A stretch of 58,037 nt of DNA from Parasedimentitalea psychrophila (GTDB lineage Bacteria > Pseudomonadota > Alphaproteobacteria > Rhodobacterales > Rhodobacteraceae). This document shows positions 9,037-17,383 of the stretch, piece by piece. Below the pieces are notes generated by a model. The model was given only the letters and a program-made list of their open reading frames with translations, was not told the origin of the DNA and searched no databases. The translations under genes were made by a program, and so were the position numbers. The stretch covers positions 1 through 58,037 of the forward strand of contig NZ_CP127248.1 in assembly GCF_030285785.1 (NCBI RefSeq), read 5' to 3'. How positions within the stretch are numbered: position 1 is the stretch's first letter; each line of letters starts with the position of its first letter.

Positions 9037-9312
9037 TCAGGAACCCCAGCCATTTCGGCGGGCCATCCTTCTCAGTCTCCTAATCTGCTGCGGTCTCATA
9101 TTCCTGCCGCGGTTCCAGCGGCGATGGCTCTGCCCGTGCGCCCTGCCACCACCGGATCTGAAAATACCGGATGCTTCAGCATCCTTGGCGGTCGACAAAA
9201 GAACAACCACAGCGGCCGGAGTAGCGGCAGCGTAACACCCGGCTTTTACCAGCAGTTCGCGCCGTTCAGGCATTTCGGGAAGTTCGCCTTGATTTTTTTG
9301 AGAATCAGTCAC
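9037..9312 (-). CDS. Small exported-looking Arg-rich peptide
   Basis: A 91-residue protein. Residues 17-24 (RRELLVKA) resemble a twin-arginine export motif, residues 25-40 are hydrophobic, and AEA at 45-47 is a plausible signal-peptidase site. The remaining 44 residues contain 13 Arg, two His, several Gly and no Asp, Glu or Lys. They end in NGWGS with a C-terminal serine. The start is GTG 9312 with AAGGGG six bases upstream. It is followed on the same strand by the PqqD/HprK-like and nucleotidyltransferase genes, a context compatible with a modified secreted peptide. No homologue was recognised, so modification and function are hypotheses. The ORF itself is supported by its start site, export-signal layout and operon position. 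Confidence 0.6.
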   Translation of the reverse strand: MTDSQKNQGELPEMPERRELLVKAGCYAAATPAAVVVLLSTAKDAEASGIFRSGGGRAHGQSHRRWNRGRNMRPQQIRRLRRMARRNGWGS

Positions 9313-9818
9313 TTCAAACCCCTTACAATGGAATTACCATCAAATATTAACCAAGTTATATATCAAATCAAGACTTGAAGTATTTTTATCACAGCATCGT
9401 TTACCGCAGCCTATGGCTTGACTATTTACCTGATAGTGCTCCGAGGTGGTGTCTCAAGCCCTCATTCAGCCATAACAGGTTTTATAATCACCAAAGCCGA
9501 AGCACAGGCCGCCAATAGCACAGCCCGAAAGAAGGCTGTTCTGCTCATTCTGAGATTGACCTAAGCCACTAATTTTCAAGAAAAATTTAGGGCCTCTGAA
9601 AGGGGAGACGCGTCTTGCGCGATTGCAATCGGGGCAGGCCGAGCAAAACCTTTCCGGTGCCGGGACCGTGGCAGACCGGTCGAAACGCGACGTGCCAGTG
9701 TCGATGCCGCGATGGTCTGGTCTAGGGATTGGGTCCAAACTATGGTATTGGAGTATCCTATATTAACCTTTTCATAGCGCATTTACCAGCGTGTTGCGCC
9801 GGTCAAAGGTGGGGCCGC
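9313..9818. other. Divergent intergenic region, likely promoters
   Basis: About 500 bases lie between the small-peptide gene (minus) and the flippase gene (plus). The part next to the peptide gene (9313-9430) is AT-rich and suits its promoter. Short ORFs here look spurious. No distinctive hairpin was seen. Confidence 0.45.
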
Positions 9819-11282
9819 ATGACCGACAGCATAAAACCCGACAATGTGGACGACAGCGTCAGGAGTATTTTCTGGGCCTATGCCTCGTTTTTTTGCACCA
9901 AAGTTCTCAACCTGATCTCAATTGTCGTGTTGGCCTGGTATCTGCAGCCTGCCGAATTCGGCCTGTTGGCAATTTGCCTGGCGGTTATGGGTTATTTCGA
10001 GATCATTTCGCAATTTGGAATGGGGGCGGCGCTGATTTCTGCCCGCGAAAAAATCGAGGAAACCGCCAGTGCGGTGCTGCTATGCGGCCTGGTGTTTTCC
10101 TGCACCCTGGTGGCGCTCATCTTGGTGAGCGCACCAGCGATCGCCGACTGGTACGGCGACCCAAAGCTGGCGGATCTGTTGCCGGTCATTGCCATCACCC
10201 TGCTGGTGCGCGCACTCACCACGGTGAATACCAGCTTTCTTTTTCGGGACCTGCGTTTCAAGGCGAAGCTGCTGCCGGACGTGGCGCGCGGCCTGACCAA
10301 GGGGCTGCTGGCGATCGCTCTCGCGGTACTCGGCTTTGGCGTCTGGGCGCTGGTGTTCGGTCACCTTGCCGGGGCGGTTGCCGGCAGCATCGTCACCTGG
10401 ATTGTGCGGCCCTGGCGGCCGAAACGCTGGCCCGATCTGGCGACATTCAAATACATCGCCCGGTTTGGCGCCAACCTGATCGGCGCCCAGACCATAAACG
10501 CCACCCCGCGACTGCTCGACACCCTGCTGGTTGGCAAAGTCCTGGGCATGGCATCGCTTGGCATCTATTCTCTGGCCTTCCGCATTCCCGAGCTTGGCAT
10601 CAAGACTTTCACCAATGTTGTCGGCTCGGTGCTGCATCCGGTCATGTCGAAGATCCAGTCCGATCCTGTTGAGCTCAAGGCCTATTACTATGGGGCGCTG
10701 AAATACTGCGCCCTTTTGATGTTCGGAGCGGGCGCTGCAATCGCGATCCTTGCCGAGCCGCTGATCCACGTTCTCTACGCGCCGAAGTGGTACGCCATGA
10801 TTGTGCCGATGCAGTTGCTGGCCGTGGGTTTTGCGATCGGCACCATCAATATGGTGCCTGGCAATCTGTTCAAGGCTTTGAGCCGGACCGACCTGATGCT
10901 CAAGGTCTCCTTGATCAACCTGCCGTTTTTCCTGGTTCTGATATGGTTTGCGGTTCCCTATGGCATCACAGCAGTGGCGTTTATTCAGCTGGTGCTGGCG
11001 CTGATCAGGTTTGTGCCGAACTACCTGTTGCTGCAGCGCGCTCTGGATATATCGGTGCGGGATACATTTGCTGCCCTGAAGCCGGGCATTGGCTGCGCCC
11101 TGGCCGGATCTGCGGCCGGGATCATCACCCTGAGGCTAGACTTCACCAGCAATGAGCTGACACGGCTGCTGGTGGTCGCCCTTGTCTTTGTCGGCGCCTA
11201 CCTTCTGTGCGTGCGTCTGGTGATGCCGGAAATATTTCGCGAGATTGCCCGCCGGACATTGGGAAAAACCGGTCCCGCCTGA
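9819..11282 (+). CDS. Wzx-type oligosaccharide flippase (MOP superfamily)
   Basis: A 487-residue inner-membrane protein with about 12-14 hydrophobic segments. It has the polysaccharide-transporter pattern: SIFWAYASFFCTKVLNLIS near the start, FGLLAICLAVMGYFEIISQFG, then RFGANLIGAQTINATPR and VLGMASLGIYSLAFRIPE in the middle. It resembles WzxC-like exporters that flip undecaprenyl-linked repeat units to the periplasm. The start is ATG 9819 (MTDSIKPD), preceded by AAAGGTGGGG; the longer frame from 9729 is not supported. It fits the Wzx role in the Wzx/Wzy pathway whose polymerase, copolymerase and export genes lie downstream. Confidence 0.9.
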   Translation: MTDSIKPDNVDDSVRSIFWAYASFFCTKVLNLISIVVLAWYLQPAEFGLLAICLAVMGYFEIISQFGMGAALISAREKIEETASAVLLCGLVFSCTLVALILVSAPAIADWYGDPKLADLLPVIAITLLVRALTTVNTSFLFRDLRFKAKLLPDVARGLTKGLLAIALAVLGFGVWALVFGHLAGAVAGSIVTWIVRPWRPKRWPDLATFKYIARFGANLIGAQTINATPRLLDTLLVGKVLGMASLGIYSLAFRIPELGIKTFTNVVGSVLHPVMSKIQSDPVELKAYYYGALKYCALLMFGAGAAIAILAEPLIHVLYAPKWYAMIVPMQLLAVGFAIGTINMVPGNLFKALSRTDLMLKVSLINLPFFLVLIWFAVPYGITAVAFIQLVLALIRFVPNYLLLQRALDISVRDTFAALKPGIGCALAGSAAGIITLRLDFTSNELTRLLVVALVFVGAYLLCVRLVMPEIFREIARRTLGKTGPA

Positions 11283-11377
11283 GCCAGCCAGAAGCGCGCA
11301 ATGCCCATAAAGAGGCAACCATAAAGAGCGGGTGAGGCGGCGTGCCGCCTCACCCTATGTCAATCAAGCTATGTCAA

Positions 11378-13585
11378 TCACGCAAACAGCGCGTCAGCAA
11401 AGATTTCGATGCTGTCGATACGCAGCGGTTCGCCGCCGTCGGAATAGCCTTGCAGCACGATGGATTCGCCGGCCTCAATATGGACATCCTGGATCATATG
11501 GCGCGCCAAGCTGTCGGGAGCCGCAAGATCCTGTTCGGTCTCCTGATCCCAAGTCCAGCTATCGACCACAACACCACCAACAAGCACCTCAAGGAAGCTC
11601 GCCCCATCGGCCTCGTCGAAGTAATCGATGGCGATATCGTGGTTGCCGGTTTCCCCCTCGAAGGTTGTCGACGCCTTTGCCTGGCCGTTTTTACTGGCCT
11701 TGATCAGCTCACCACCGGAGGCACTGGAGTTCTCGCGAACTTTCCACCCGGATTCCAGCAACATTGATTCCGCTTCAATCTTGTAGCTCGGCTGGTCGGG
11801 ATCCGGTGTTGGATCGGGGTCAACCTCGCCGGGGTCACCGGAGCCCTGCAGCTGGAAGTCGAAATAATCGACCCTGAGCTGTTCTTTGCCACCGCTGGTG
11901 CCGGAAAAGGTGATGGTGTCGCCGGCATTGATCTGCACGCCCTCGATCGCCCGTTCGGTATGGGTGTTGCCGTCGGCGAAATTGGAGCCTAACTCCTGGT
12001 CCCAATCCCAGCTGTCAACCATGTTGCCATTGATGAAAACAGACATGTTCGAAACGCCATCGGCCTCATCGAAATAGCCGATATCAAGATTGTAGGTGCC
12101 GCTCTCTCCGGCAAATACCGTCGAGGCTTCGCCACTGTTTCCGGCTTTGACGCCAATCAGCGCATCCCCCGAAGCGGAGCCATTCGACGAAACGGAGAAC
12201 CCGGTTAGCGAGCCAAAGTCTTCGCCCTCAAGCCGGATCACCGGGGCATCGTCGGTCGGTGGATCGGTGGGTACCACGGGATCAACCGGATCAACCGGAT
12301 CAACCGGGTCAGGATCGGTAGGTGGCGTGGTGATCGGGCCATCTGGATCGGAGGGCTGGCCGAAGCCGTCGATCAAGCCGTTGATGTAATCCTCGATGTT
12401 AGACACACCGTTGCCATCGGCATCGCCGTGCGCGTCAAACAGGTCAGGATTGGTGCCAAACAGCACTTCGTGGGCGTCCGGTATCCCATCGTCGTCCCGG
12501 TCGCTCGGGGCTTTGGTGTTGTCAACAGGATCATAGCCGCCGACGTCATCTGGCGAGTCGATGATGCTCCCGGTGCCGTCAATCACCGATTGGATGATCC
12601 GCGCATCGGTTGCAGTCAGATCCGGGTAGCGCGCGCCGGCGTTCTCCAGAACGTAGTCGACAACTTCGGACGACGGCAGCACGGTGACATTGCTCGGGTC
12701 AAACACGTAACTATCGGTGATCTTTGAGGTGGCGGCGCCAGCGACTTCGGCGATGTTGTCTTCAAGGTAATAGGCGGTGCCATCCTCAGGTGATTTCAGC
12801 TGGATGGCCGCACGGCCCGCCGAATCCTCACCCGCGATATAGACGTTGCCGATGATGTGGGCGGTTGTTCCCTCGTGGCCAAGAAAGCCGTTCGGTCCGT
12901 AATTGTAGATAACGTTGTTGATGAACTCGATCTGCTGCGAGTCATCTTTGATCGTGGCATTACGGAACTCGTTATGGGCAATCAGGTTGCCAGAGATGGT
13001 GACGTTGGAACTGCCATCGCCAACCAGCAGCGCCATCGAGTGATCGCCTTTTGAGTGGAGCGAACTCTGCAGCGCCTCGGACATGATGTTGTTGGAGATG
13101 GTGATGTTCTGCGAGCCGTACCAAACCGTGACCAACTCGTCGATCGACCAGCTGAACGAGTTGCCATCAAGCACAACGTTTTCGACGGTCTGATCCTTGT
13201 TGCCGATTGATATCCCGTCGCGGTTGTCCGGGGTATCACCGTCGCCGTCGCCTGGGCGAAACTGCATGCCACGGATGATGACATCACTCTCCAGGATCCG
13301 CAGTTTGGCTCCGGTCACAGTAATGCCATCCGGCGACGTCTGACCGGCGACAGTGACATCGCCATTCACAGCGATGGAATCTTTCAGCTCGATCTGGCCG
13401 CTGACTTCAAAGACCACAATCCGTGGCCCGTCGAGTTCCTCTAGCGCCCATCTGAGCGATCCCGGACCGGAGTCCGCCAGAGTAGTGACCTTCACGATCT
13501 CTCCGCCGCGCCCGCCATCTGCCTCAGAGCCAAATCCTTCGGCTCCGGCAAAGGCCAGGTCGGCCTCCAAAATACTTTCAGTCAT
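11378..13585 (-). CDS. Secreted pectate-lyase-like protein with two carbohydrate-binding-like modules
   Basis: A 735-residue protein. Residues about 10-330 are a right-handed beta-helix of the polysaccharide lyase 1 type (AEGFGSEADGGRGG, DSGPGSLRWAL, RDGISIGNKDQTVENVVLD, SFSWSIDELVT). Residues about 365-405 hold calcium-binding Asp-rich motifs (DRDDDGIPDAHE, DADGNGVSNIEDY). After a Pro/Asp/Thr linker there are two beta-sandwich modules (about 450-580 and 605-735) with a shared YFDEADG signature. There is no signal peptide. The C-terminus ends EPLRIDSIEIFADALFA, an acidic residue followed by hydrophobic residues, as in type I secretion signals. The end of the 2087-residue protein at 27277 is similar. 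It probably binds or trims the exopolysaccharide. The start ATG 13585 has AAGGAA upstream. The exact substrate is unknown. Confidence 0.87.
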   Translation of the reverse strand: MTESILEADLAFAGAEGFGSEADGGRGGEIVKVTTLADSGPGSLRWALEELDGPRIVVFEVSGQIELKDSIAVNGDVTVAGQTSPDGITVTGAKLRILESDVIIRGMQFRPGDGDGDTPDNRDGISIGNKDQTVENVVLDGNSFSWSIDELVTVWYGSQNITISNNIMSEALQSSLHSKGDHSMALLVGDGSSNVTISGNLIAHNEFRNATIKDDSQQIEFINNVIYNYGPNGFLGHEGTTAHIIGNVYIAGEDSAGRAAIQLKSPEDGTAYYLEDNIAEVAGAATSKITDSYVFDPSNVTVLPSSEVVDYVLENAGARYPDLTATDARIIQSVIDGTGSIIDSPDDVGGYDPVDNTKAPSDRDDDGIPDAHEVLFGTNPDLFDAHGDADGNGVSNIEDYINGLIDGFGQPSDPDGPITTPPTDPDPVDPVDPVDPVVPTDPPTDDAPVIRLEGEDFGSLTGFSVSSNGSASGDALIGVKAGNSGEASTVFAGESGTYNLDIGYFDEADGVSNMSVFINGNMVDSWDWDQELGSNFADGNTHTERAIEGVQINAGDTITFSGTSGGKEQLRVDYFDFQLQGSGDPGEVDPDPTPDPDQPSYKIEAESMLLESGWKVRENSSASGGELIKASKNGQAKASTTFEGETGNHDIAIDYFDEADGASFLEVLVGGVVVDSWTWDQETEQDLAAPDSLARHMIQDVHIEAGESIVLQGYSDGGEPLRIDSIEIFADALFA
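12281..12307. repeat. Three 9-bp tandem repeats in the lyase linker
   Basis: ATCAACCGG is repeated three times without change, encoding the DPVDPVDPV segment of the linker before the first carbohydrate-binding-like module. Confidence 0.9.
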
Positions 13586-14033
13586 GTAGTTTCCTTTTCT
13601 CGATCTCGACGGACGTGCCGCCGGGCCTCATGACCGCCAGTATGTTCCGGCGGGTCATTTTTGGTTTTACAGTTATGCCGAGCCTTCGGTTCAAGGCCAA
13701 AGGTCTCGCGTTCGGCACCCTTCGTATACACCAGCCATTTGAAAGCCAAATTACGCCCCGGCGGAATGTGCCCAAGACTGGGCAGAACCTTGCCAGATTG
13801 AGCTGGAACGACGATTTCCACAGAAAACCTAGGCGAATTCACGCCACTGATGGACAATTATCGGCAAAACCTTGCTAAAACTGGTTAACATTACCGGGCA
13901 GCAAGGTGGGTTGAGGTCCCAAAAGCAACACTTTCGCGCCTGCCAGGACCCGCTCAGATTTTTCGGCGACTGCGAGAATCATATTTTCCGGCGCCTGGGG
14001 GATAGCCGCCAACGGGAATCATGGGATGGTAGT
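13586..14033. other. Divergent intergenic region
   Basis: About 450 bases between the lyase-like gene (minus) and the double glycosyltransferase gene (plus). It probably contains both promoters. No coding sequence or distinct regulatory motif could be supported. Confidence 0.45.
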
Positions 14034-16469
14034 ATGACAAAAATTAGGATTCTTGCGCTGACAAAATCGACCGGCGGCATCTCGTTTTACAACAAGATGC
14101 TGTTGGCGGCACTCGATCCCGCGAAATTCGAGTCCCATACCATATGCCTGTCGGACAACGCCGAAGCCTACGCGGCCAATTTGCAAGCGGCGGGCCAAAG
14201 CGCAGAAGTGTTTGCCATGGCGCGCTACCGGATCAGCCCTGCCAGCGACTTGGCGGTGCTGCGCCATGTGCTTGCGGTCGCCCGGGACCGGCGCAGCAGC
14301 CTGCTGCTGGGCCACGGCAGCAAGGCCGGGTTCATTGCCCGGGCGGCGGGGCGGATCGCGGGAATCCCGGCCATATACAGACAGGCCTCAATGCCATTCC
14401 TGAGACGGTTTCAGGGAGGTAAAGCGCCGATCTACTGGGCGCTGGAACACGGGGCAGGCCGTCTCGGTGGTAAAACCGTGGCCATAACCGAACATGCCCG
14501 CCGCGAGACGCTGGCCAAACGGGTGGCCACGGCAGATGCAATCCAGGTGATCCGGACCGGCATCGACACCGGCCAATTTCAACCTCAAGGAATTCGTGAC
14601 ACGGTCGCCGCCGAACTGGGTCTGGATCCTGCCCGCCCGATCGTCGGCTGGCTCGGCAGGCTGGAGCCACAAAAGGCGCCGCTCGACTATGTGGCGGCGC
14701 TGCGCAAGGTTGCGCCGTCCCACCCGGGTGTTCAATTTGTCATCGCCGGCGAAGGCAGCCTGCGTGCAGAGGTCGAGCGGCAGCTGAACGACACGCCGTT
14801 GGACAATGTCCGGCTGCTGCCTTGGCAGGATGACCCCGGGCGGGCCTATCAGGCCATGGATATCTTCGCGATGAGTTCGCTCTGGGAGGGCCTGCCGCTG
14901 ACCCTGCTGGAGGCGATGGCCAGTGGCTGCGCGCCCATATCGACAACGGTGGACGGCTGCGCTGAGGCAATCGAGAATGGCGTCAGCGGCCTGCTTATTC
15001 CCCCCGCATCACCGGCTGCGATGGCTGCGGCTCTGGATGACCTGCTGTCGTCCCCGGACCGTCGGCGCGCCTTTGCCAGCGCCGCGCGCCAAAGGGTGCA
15101 GCAGCTGTTTGACCGGCGGCGGATGGTCGGCGAGTGGGAAACACTGCTGTCAGAGCAGGCGGCGGCGGGCACGGGGAGGGGTCCTAAACCAGCCCCCCCT
15201 GCGACATCGAGCCGACATATTGAGGTTCGGACAGCGCAACGTCGAACCGGCCTGCGGATCTGCATGGTGATATCGTCTTATCATCCGGTTGTTGGCGGCG
15301 CTGAAAAGCAGGTCGCGCAGCTTGCCCGCATCATGATTTCCAAAGGCCATTTGGTGCGCGTCATCACCCGCCGCTATCCCGGTCTGTCTGCGATGGAGGT
15401 AATAGACGGCGTCGAGGTACAGCGGGTGCGCACGGGCGGCGCCAAAGCCCAAGCGGCGGCAAGCTTCATAACAGGGGCGGCACGGGCCATTCGCCAATAC
15501 GCGCCCGATGTGGTGCATTGCCACTCGGCCTTCAGCCCGACCCTCGCCGGACTGCTCGCCCGCAGCTTTGGCAAGCTTCCACTGATCGTCAAGCCAATGT
15601 GCAGCGGCGAAATCACCTCAGTCCTCGAAAAACGCGGCGGCAGCCTGCGCCGGGCAGCCCTGAAGCGCCGGGTAGACTATTTCATTGCCGTCAGCCGTGA
15701 GATCGAGGACGAGTTGCAGCAGTTCGGCTTTGCCAAGCGCCAGATCCTTCGGATACCAAACGGTGTCGATACCGCAACCTTCCGTCCCTGCGGTGATCCG
15801 GCTGAGAAATCTGAACTGAGGCATAACCTCGGGCTGCCTGACGGCACCTTATTCCTGTTTGCCGGCCGTATTGCCCGGCAAAAGCGGCTGCCGCTGCTGC
15901 TTGAGGCCTGGCCGGAGGTAAGGTCGCGCTGTCCAGACGCCAAACTGCTGATTGCCGGCGCCAATCGAATGACATCCTCAGGCTTCAATGCAAATGTCGG
16001 CGATGCCGAGCAGGTACCGCCACATCTGTTGACGCAAGAGGGCGTGTTTGCCCTTGGCCATGTGGACGACATGCCGGCCTATCTGCGCGCCTCGGACATT
16101 TTTGTTCTGCCATCCGCAAGGGAGGGATTGTCCAACGCGCTGCTGGAGGCCTGTGCCTGCGGATTGGCGGTCATTGCCTCACAGATCGGCGGCACCCAGG
16201 ATTTGATCGAGAACGGCAAAAACGGCCGCTTGTTCGCACCCGATAATCTTGCCGAATTGACCGAGGCCATGATCAAGCTGGCCGGCGATGCCGAGCAGCG
16301 TCAGATCCTTGGCGCCGCTGCGGCCGAAACCATATGCCAGCAGTTTGACATCCGGCAAACGGCGGATCGCCTGCTGATGGCCTACGCCAGCCTGTGTGAA
16401 GCTGAGACCGCCGCGCCAGCGGCTACCGCCCGCAACGCGCCAGATCCCGACAGGAGACAAGGGTCATGA
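14034..16469 (+). CDS. Fused double glycosyltransferase (GT4-GT4)
   Basis: An 811-residue protein made of two complete GT-B glycosyltransferases of family 4 type in tandem. The first spans about 1-375 (ILALTKSTGGISFYNKM; EGLPLTLLEAMASG at 285-298). The second spans about 403-800 (CMVISSYHPVVGGAEKQ; EGLSNALLEACACG at 697-710). Each has its own nucleotide-sugar-binding Glu motif, so the protein may add two consecutive sugars. A roughly 30-residue Ala/Pro-rich linker joins the halves. The start is ATG 14034 (MTKIRILALT); the frame upstream to 13872 looks non-coding. The stop overlaps the next sulfotransferase start (ATGA at 16466-16469), indicating coupled synthesis. Donor and acceptor sugars cannot be read from sequence. 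Confidence 0.9.
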   Translation: MTKIRILALTKSTGGISFYNKMLLAALDPAKFESHTICLSDNAEAYAANLQAAGQSAEVFAMARYRISPASDLAVLRHVLAVARDRRSSLLLGHGSKAGFIARAAGRIAGIPAIYRQASMPFLRRFQGGKAPIYWALEHGAGRLGGKTVAITEHARRETLAKRVATADAIQVIRTGIDTGQFQPQGIRDTVAAELGLDPARPIVGWLGRLEPQKAPLDYVAALRKVAPSHPGVQFVIAGEGSLRAEVERQLNDTPLDNVRLLPWQDDPGRAYQAMDIFAMSSLWEGLPLTLLEAMASGCAPISTTVDGCAEAIENGVSGLLIPPASPAAMAAALDDLLSSPDRRRAFASAARQRVQQLFDRRRMVGEWETLLSEQAAAGTGRGPKPAPPATSSRHIEVRTAQRRTGLRICMVISSYHPVVGGAEKQVAQLARIMISKGHLVRVITRRYPGLSAMEVIDGVEVQRVRTGGAKAQAAASFITGAARAIRQYAPDVVHCHSAFSPTLAGLLARSFGKLPLIVKPMCSGEITSVLEKRGGSLRRAALKRRVDYFIAVSREIEDELQQFGFAKRQILRIPNGVDTATFRPCGDPAEKSELRHNLGLPDGTLFLFAGRIARQKRLPLLLEAWPEVRSRCPDAKLLIAGANRMTSSGFNANVGDAEQVPPHLLTQEGVFALGHVDDMPAYLRASDIFVLPSAREGLSNALLEACACGLAVIASQIGGTQDLIENGKNGRLFAPDNLAELTEAMIKLAGDAEQRQILGAAAAETICQQFDIRQTADRLLMAYASLCEAETAAPAATARNAPDPDRRQGS

Positions 16470-17383
16470 CTGGCGGCCCGATCTTCATCCTTGGCCTGCA
16501 GCGTGGCGGCACAAATCAGCTGCTGAACATCCTGCGGTCACACCCCGATACCACCTGGCCCAACGGTGAGTTTCACGAGGTATTGCGGCCAAAGTGGGCC
16601 TCCATCGCCTTTCCGGCAAAATTTTCCCGTCAGCTCTATCGGTATCTGCCAGTTCTGTTGCGCAAGGGCGACGTTCTCAGCCCGCATAAGCCGCCGGGTT
16701 CCGGGGCGCTGGACCAGCGTATCCGTGCTTGGATGGCAAAGAGACTGGAGCAGGCCACATCACGCAATGCGGCGGAGGTGGCCCGTTTCAGAGCGGCCAT
16801 GCAGTCGCAGGGTTTTGGTCCCAATGGTTCGGCGGCCCACTCGCGGATGGTTGTGAAGCTGGTCAACTTCAATGTGGGCTTGGCACGGGATCTGCAGCTG
16901 ATGTACCCCGAGGCCCGTTTCATTGGCATTACCCGGGAAGCCATCGGCGTTTGCGAAAGCATGATTTCCCGTGGGATGGCGCCTGAAAAAGCATTGCCGC
17001 TCTACCAATTCGTAAGCCGCCAACTGCTCGAGATGCGCGACGGCGGGCTCCCAATCCTGCTTGTCCGCTTTGAGGAGATCATTGCCGACATTGTTGCAGT
17101 CAGTGCCAGAGTCTATGCCCACTGCGGGCTTGATGCGGATGCGGTGACCGGGTTCTGCCTGCAGGACAAAACACGGCTGTTGGATAGTGATGGTCAAGTT
17201 GTCGGTGTGCAAAAAGTGGATGCGTTCTTTGATCTGACCAGCGCCGGCGATCATCTACGAGGTGACGTCAATACCTCAGCCCGGGCCCGCATGCCCGAAG
17301 ATCTCAGGCGGCAGATCGACGAAAGCTGTGGGCCGATCATGCAGCAACTCGGCTATGTGTCAGACCCCATCCGCACCCTTTGA
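16466..17383 (+). CDS. PAPS-dependent sulfotransferase-like protein
   Basis: A 305-residue protein with a sulfotransferase P-loop-like 5'-phosphosulfate-binding motif at the N-terminus (GLQRGGTNQLLNILRSHP, from residue 10) and a second region, GITREAIGVCESMIS (about 152), in the place of the 3'-phosphate-binding site. The family transfers sulfate from PAPS to a hydroxyl or amine, often on a sugar. The start overlaps the stop of the double glycosyltransferase, so both probably act on the same glycan. The 3' end overlaps the convergent polymerase gene by 24 bases. It is one of four sulfotransferase-like genes in the locus. Family assignment is good; the acceptor is inferred to be the exopolysaccharide or its lipid-linked precursor. 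Confidence 0.83.
   Translation: MTGGPIFILGLQRGGTNQLLNILRSHPDTTWPNGEFHEVLRPKWASIAFPAKFSRQLYRYLPVLLRKGDVLSPHKPPGSGALDQRIRAWMAKRLEQATSRNAAEVARFRAAMQSQGFGPNGSAAHSRMVVKLVNFNVGLARDLQLMYPEARFIGITREAIGVCESMISRGMAPEKALPLYQFVSRQLLEMRDGGLPILLVRFEEIIADIVAVSARVYAHCGLDADAVTGFCLQDKTRLLDSDGQVVGVQKVDAFFDLTSAGDHLRGDVNTSARARMPEDLRRQIDESCGPIMQQLGYVSDPIRTL

Noticed and set aside
8327-9235. 302-residue plus-strand ORF over the kinase and peptide genes
   Set aside because: It is antisense to the P-loop protein with conserved motifs, and its composition is that of a shadow frame.
6748-9312. Classical lasso-peptide gene cluster
   Set aside because: The kinase and nucleotidyltransferase fit, but no leader peptidase, cyclase or typical lasso precursor is present.
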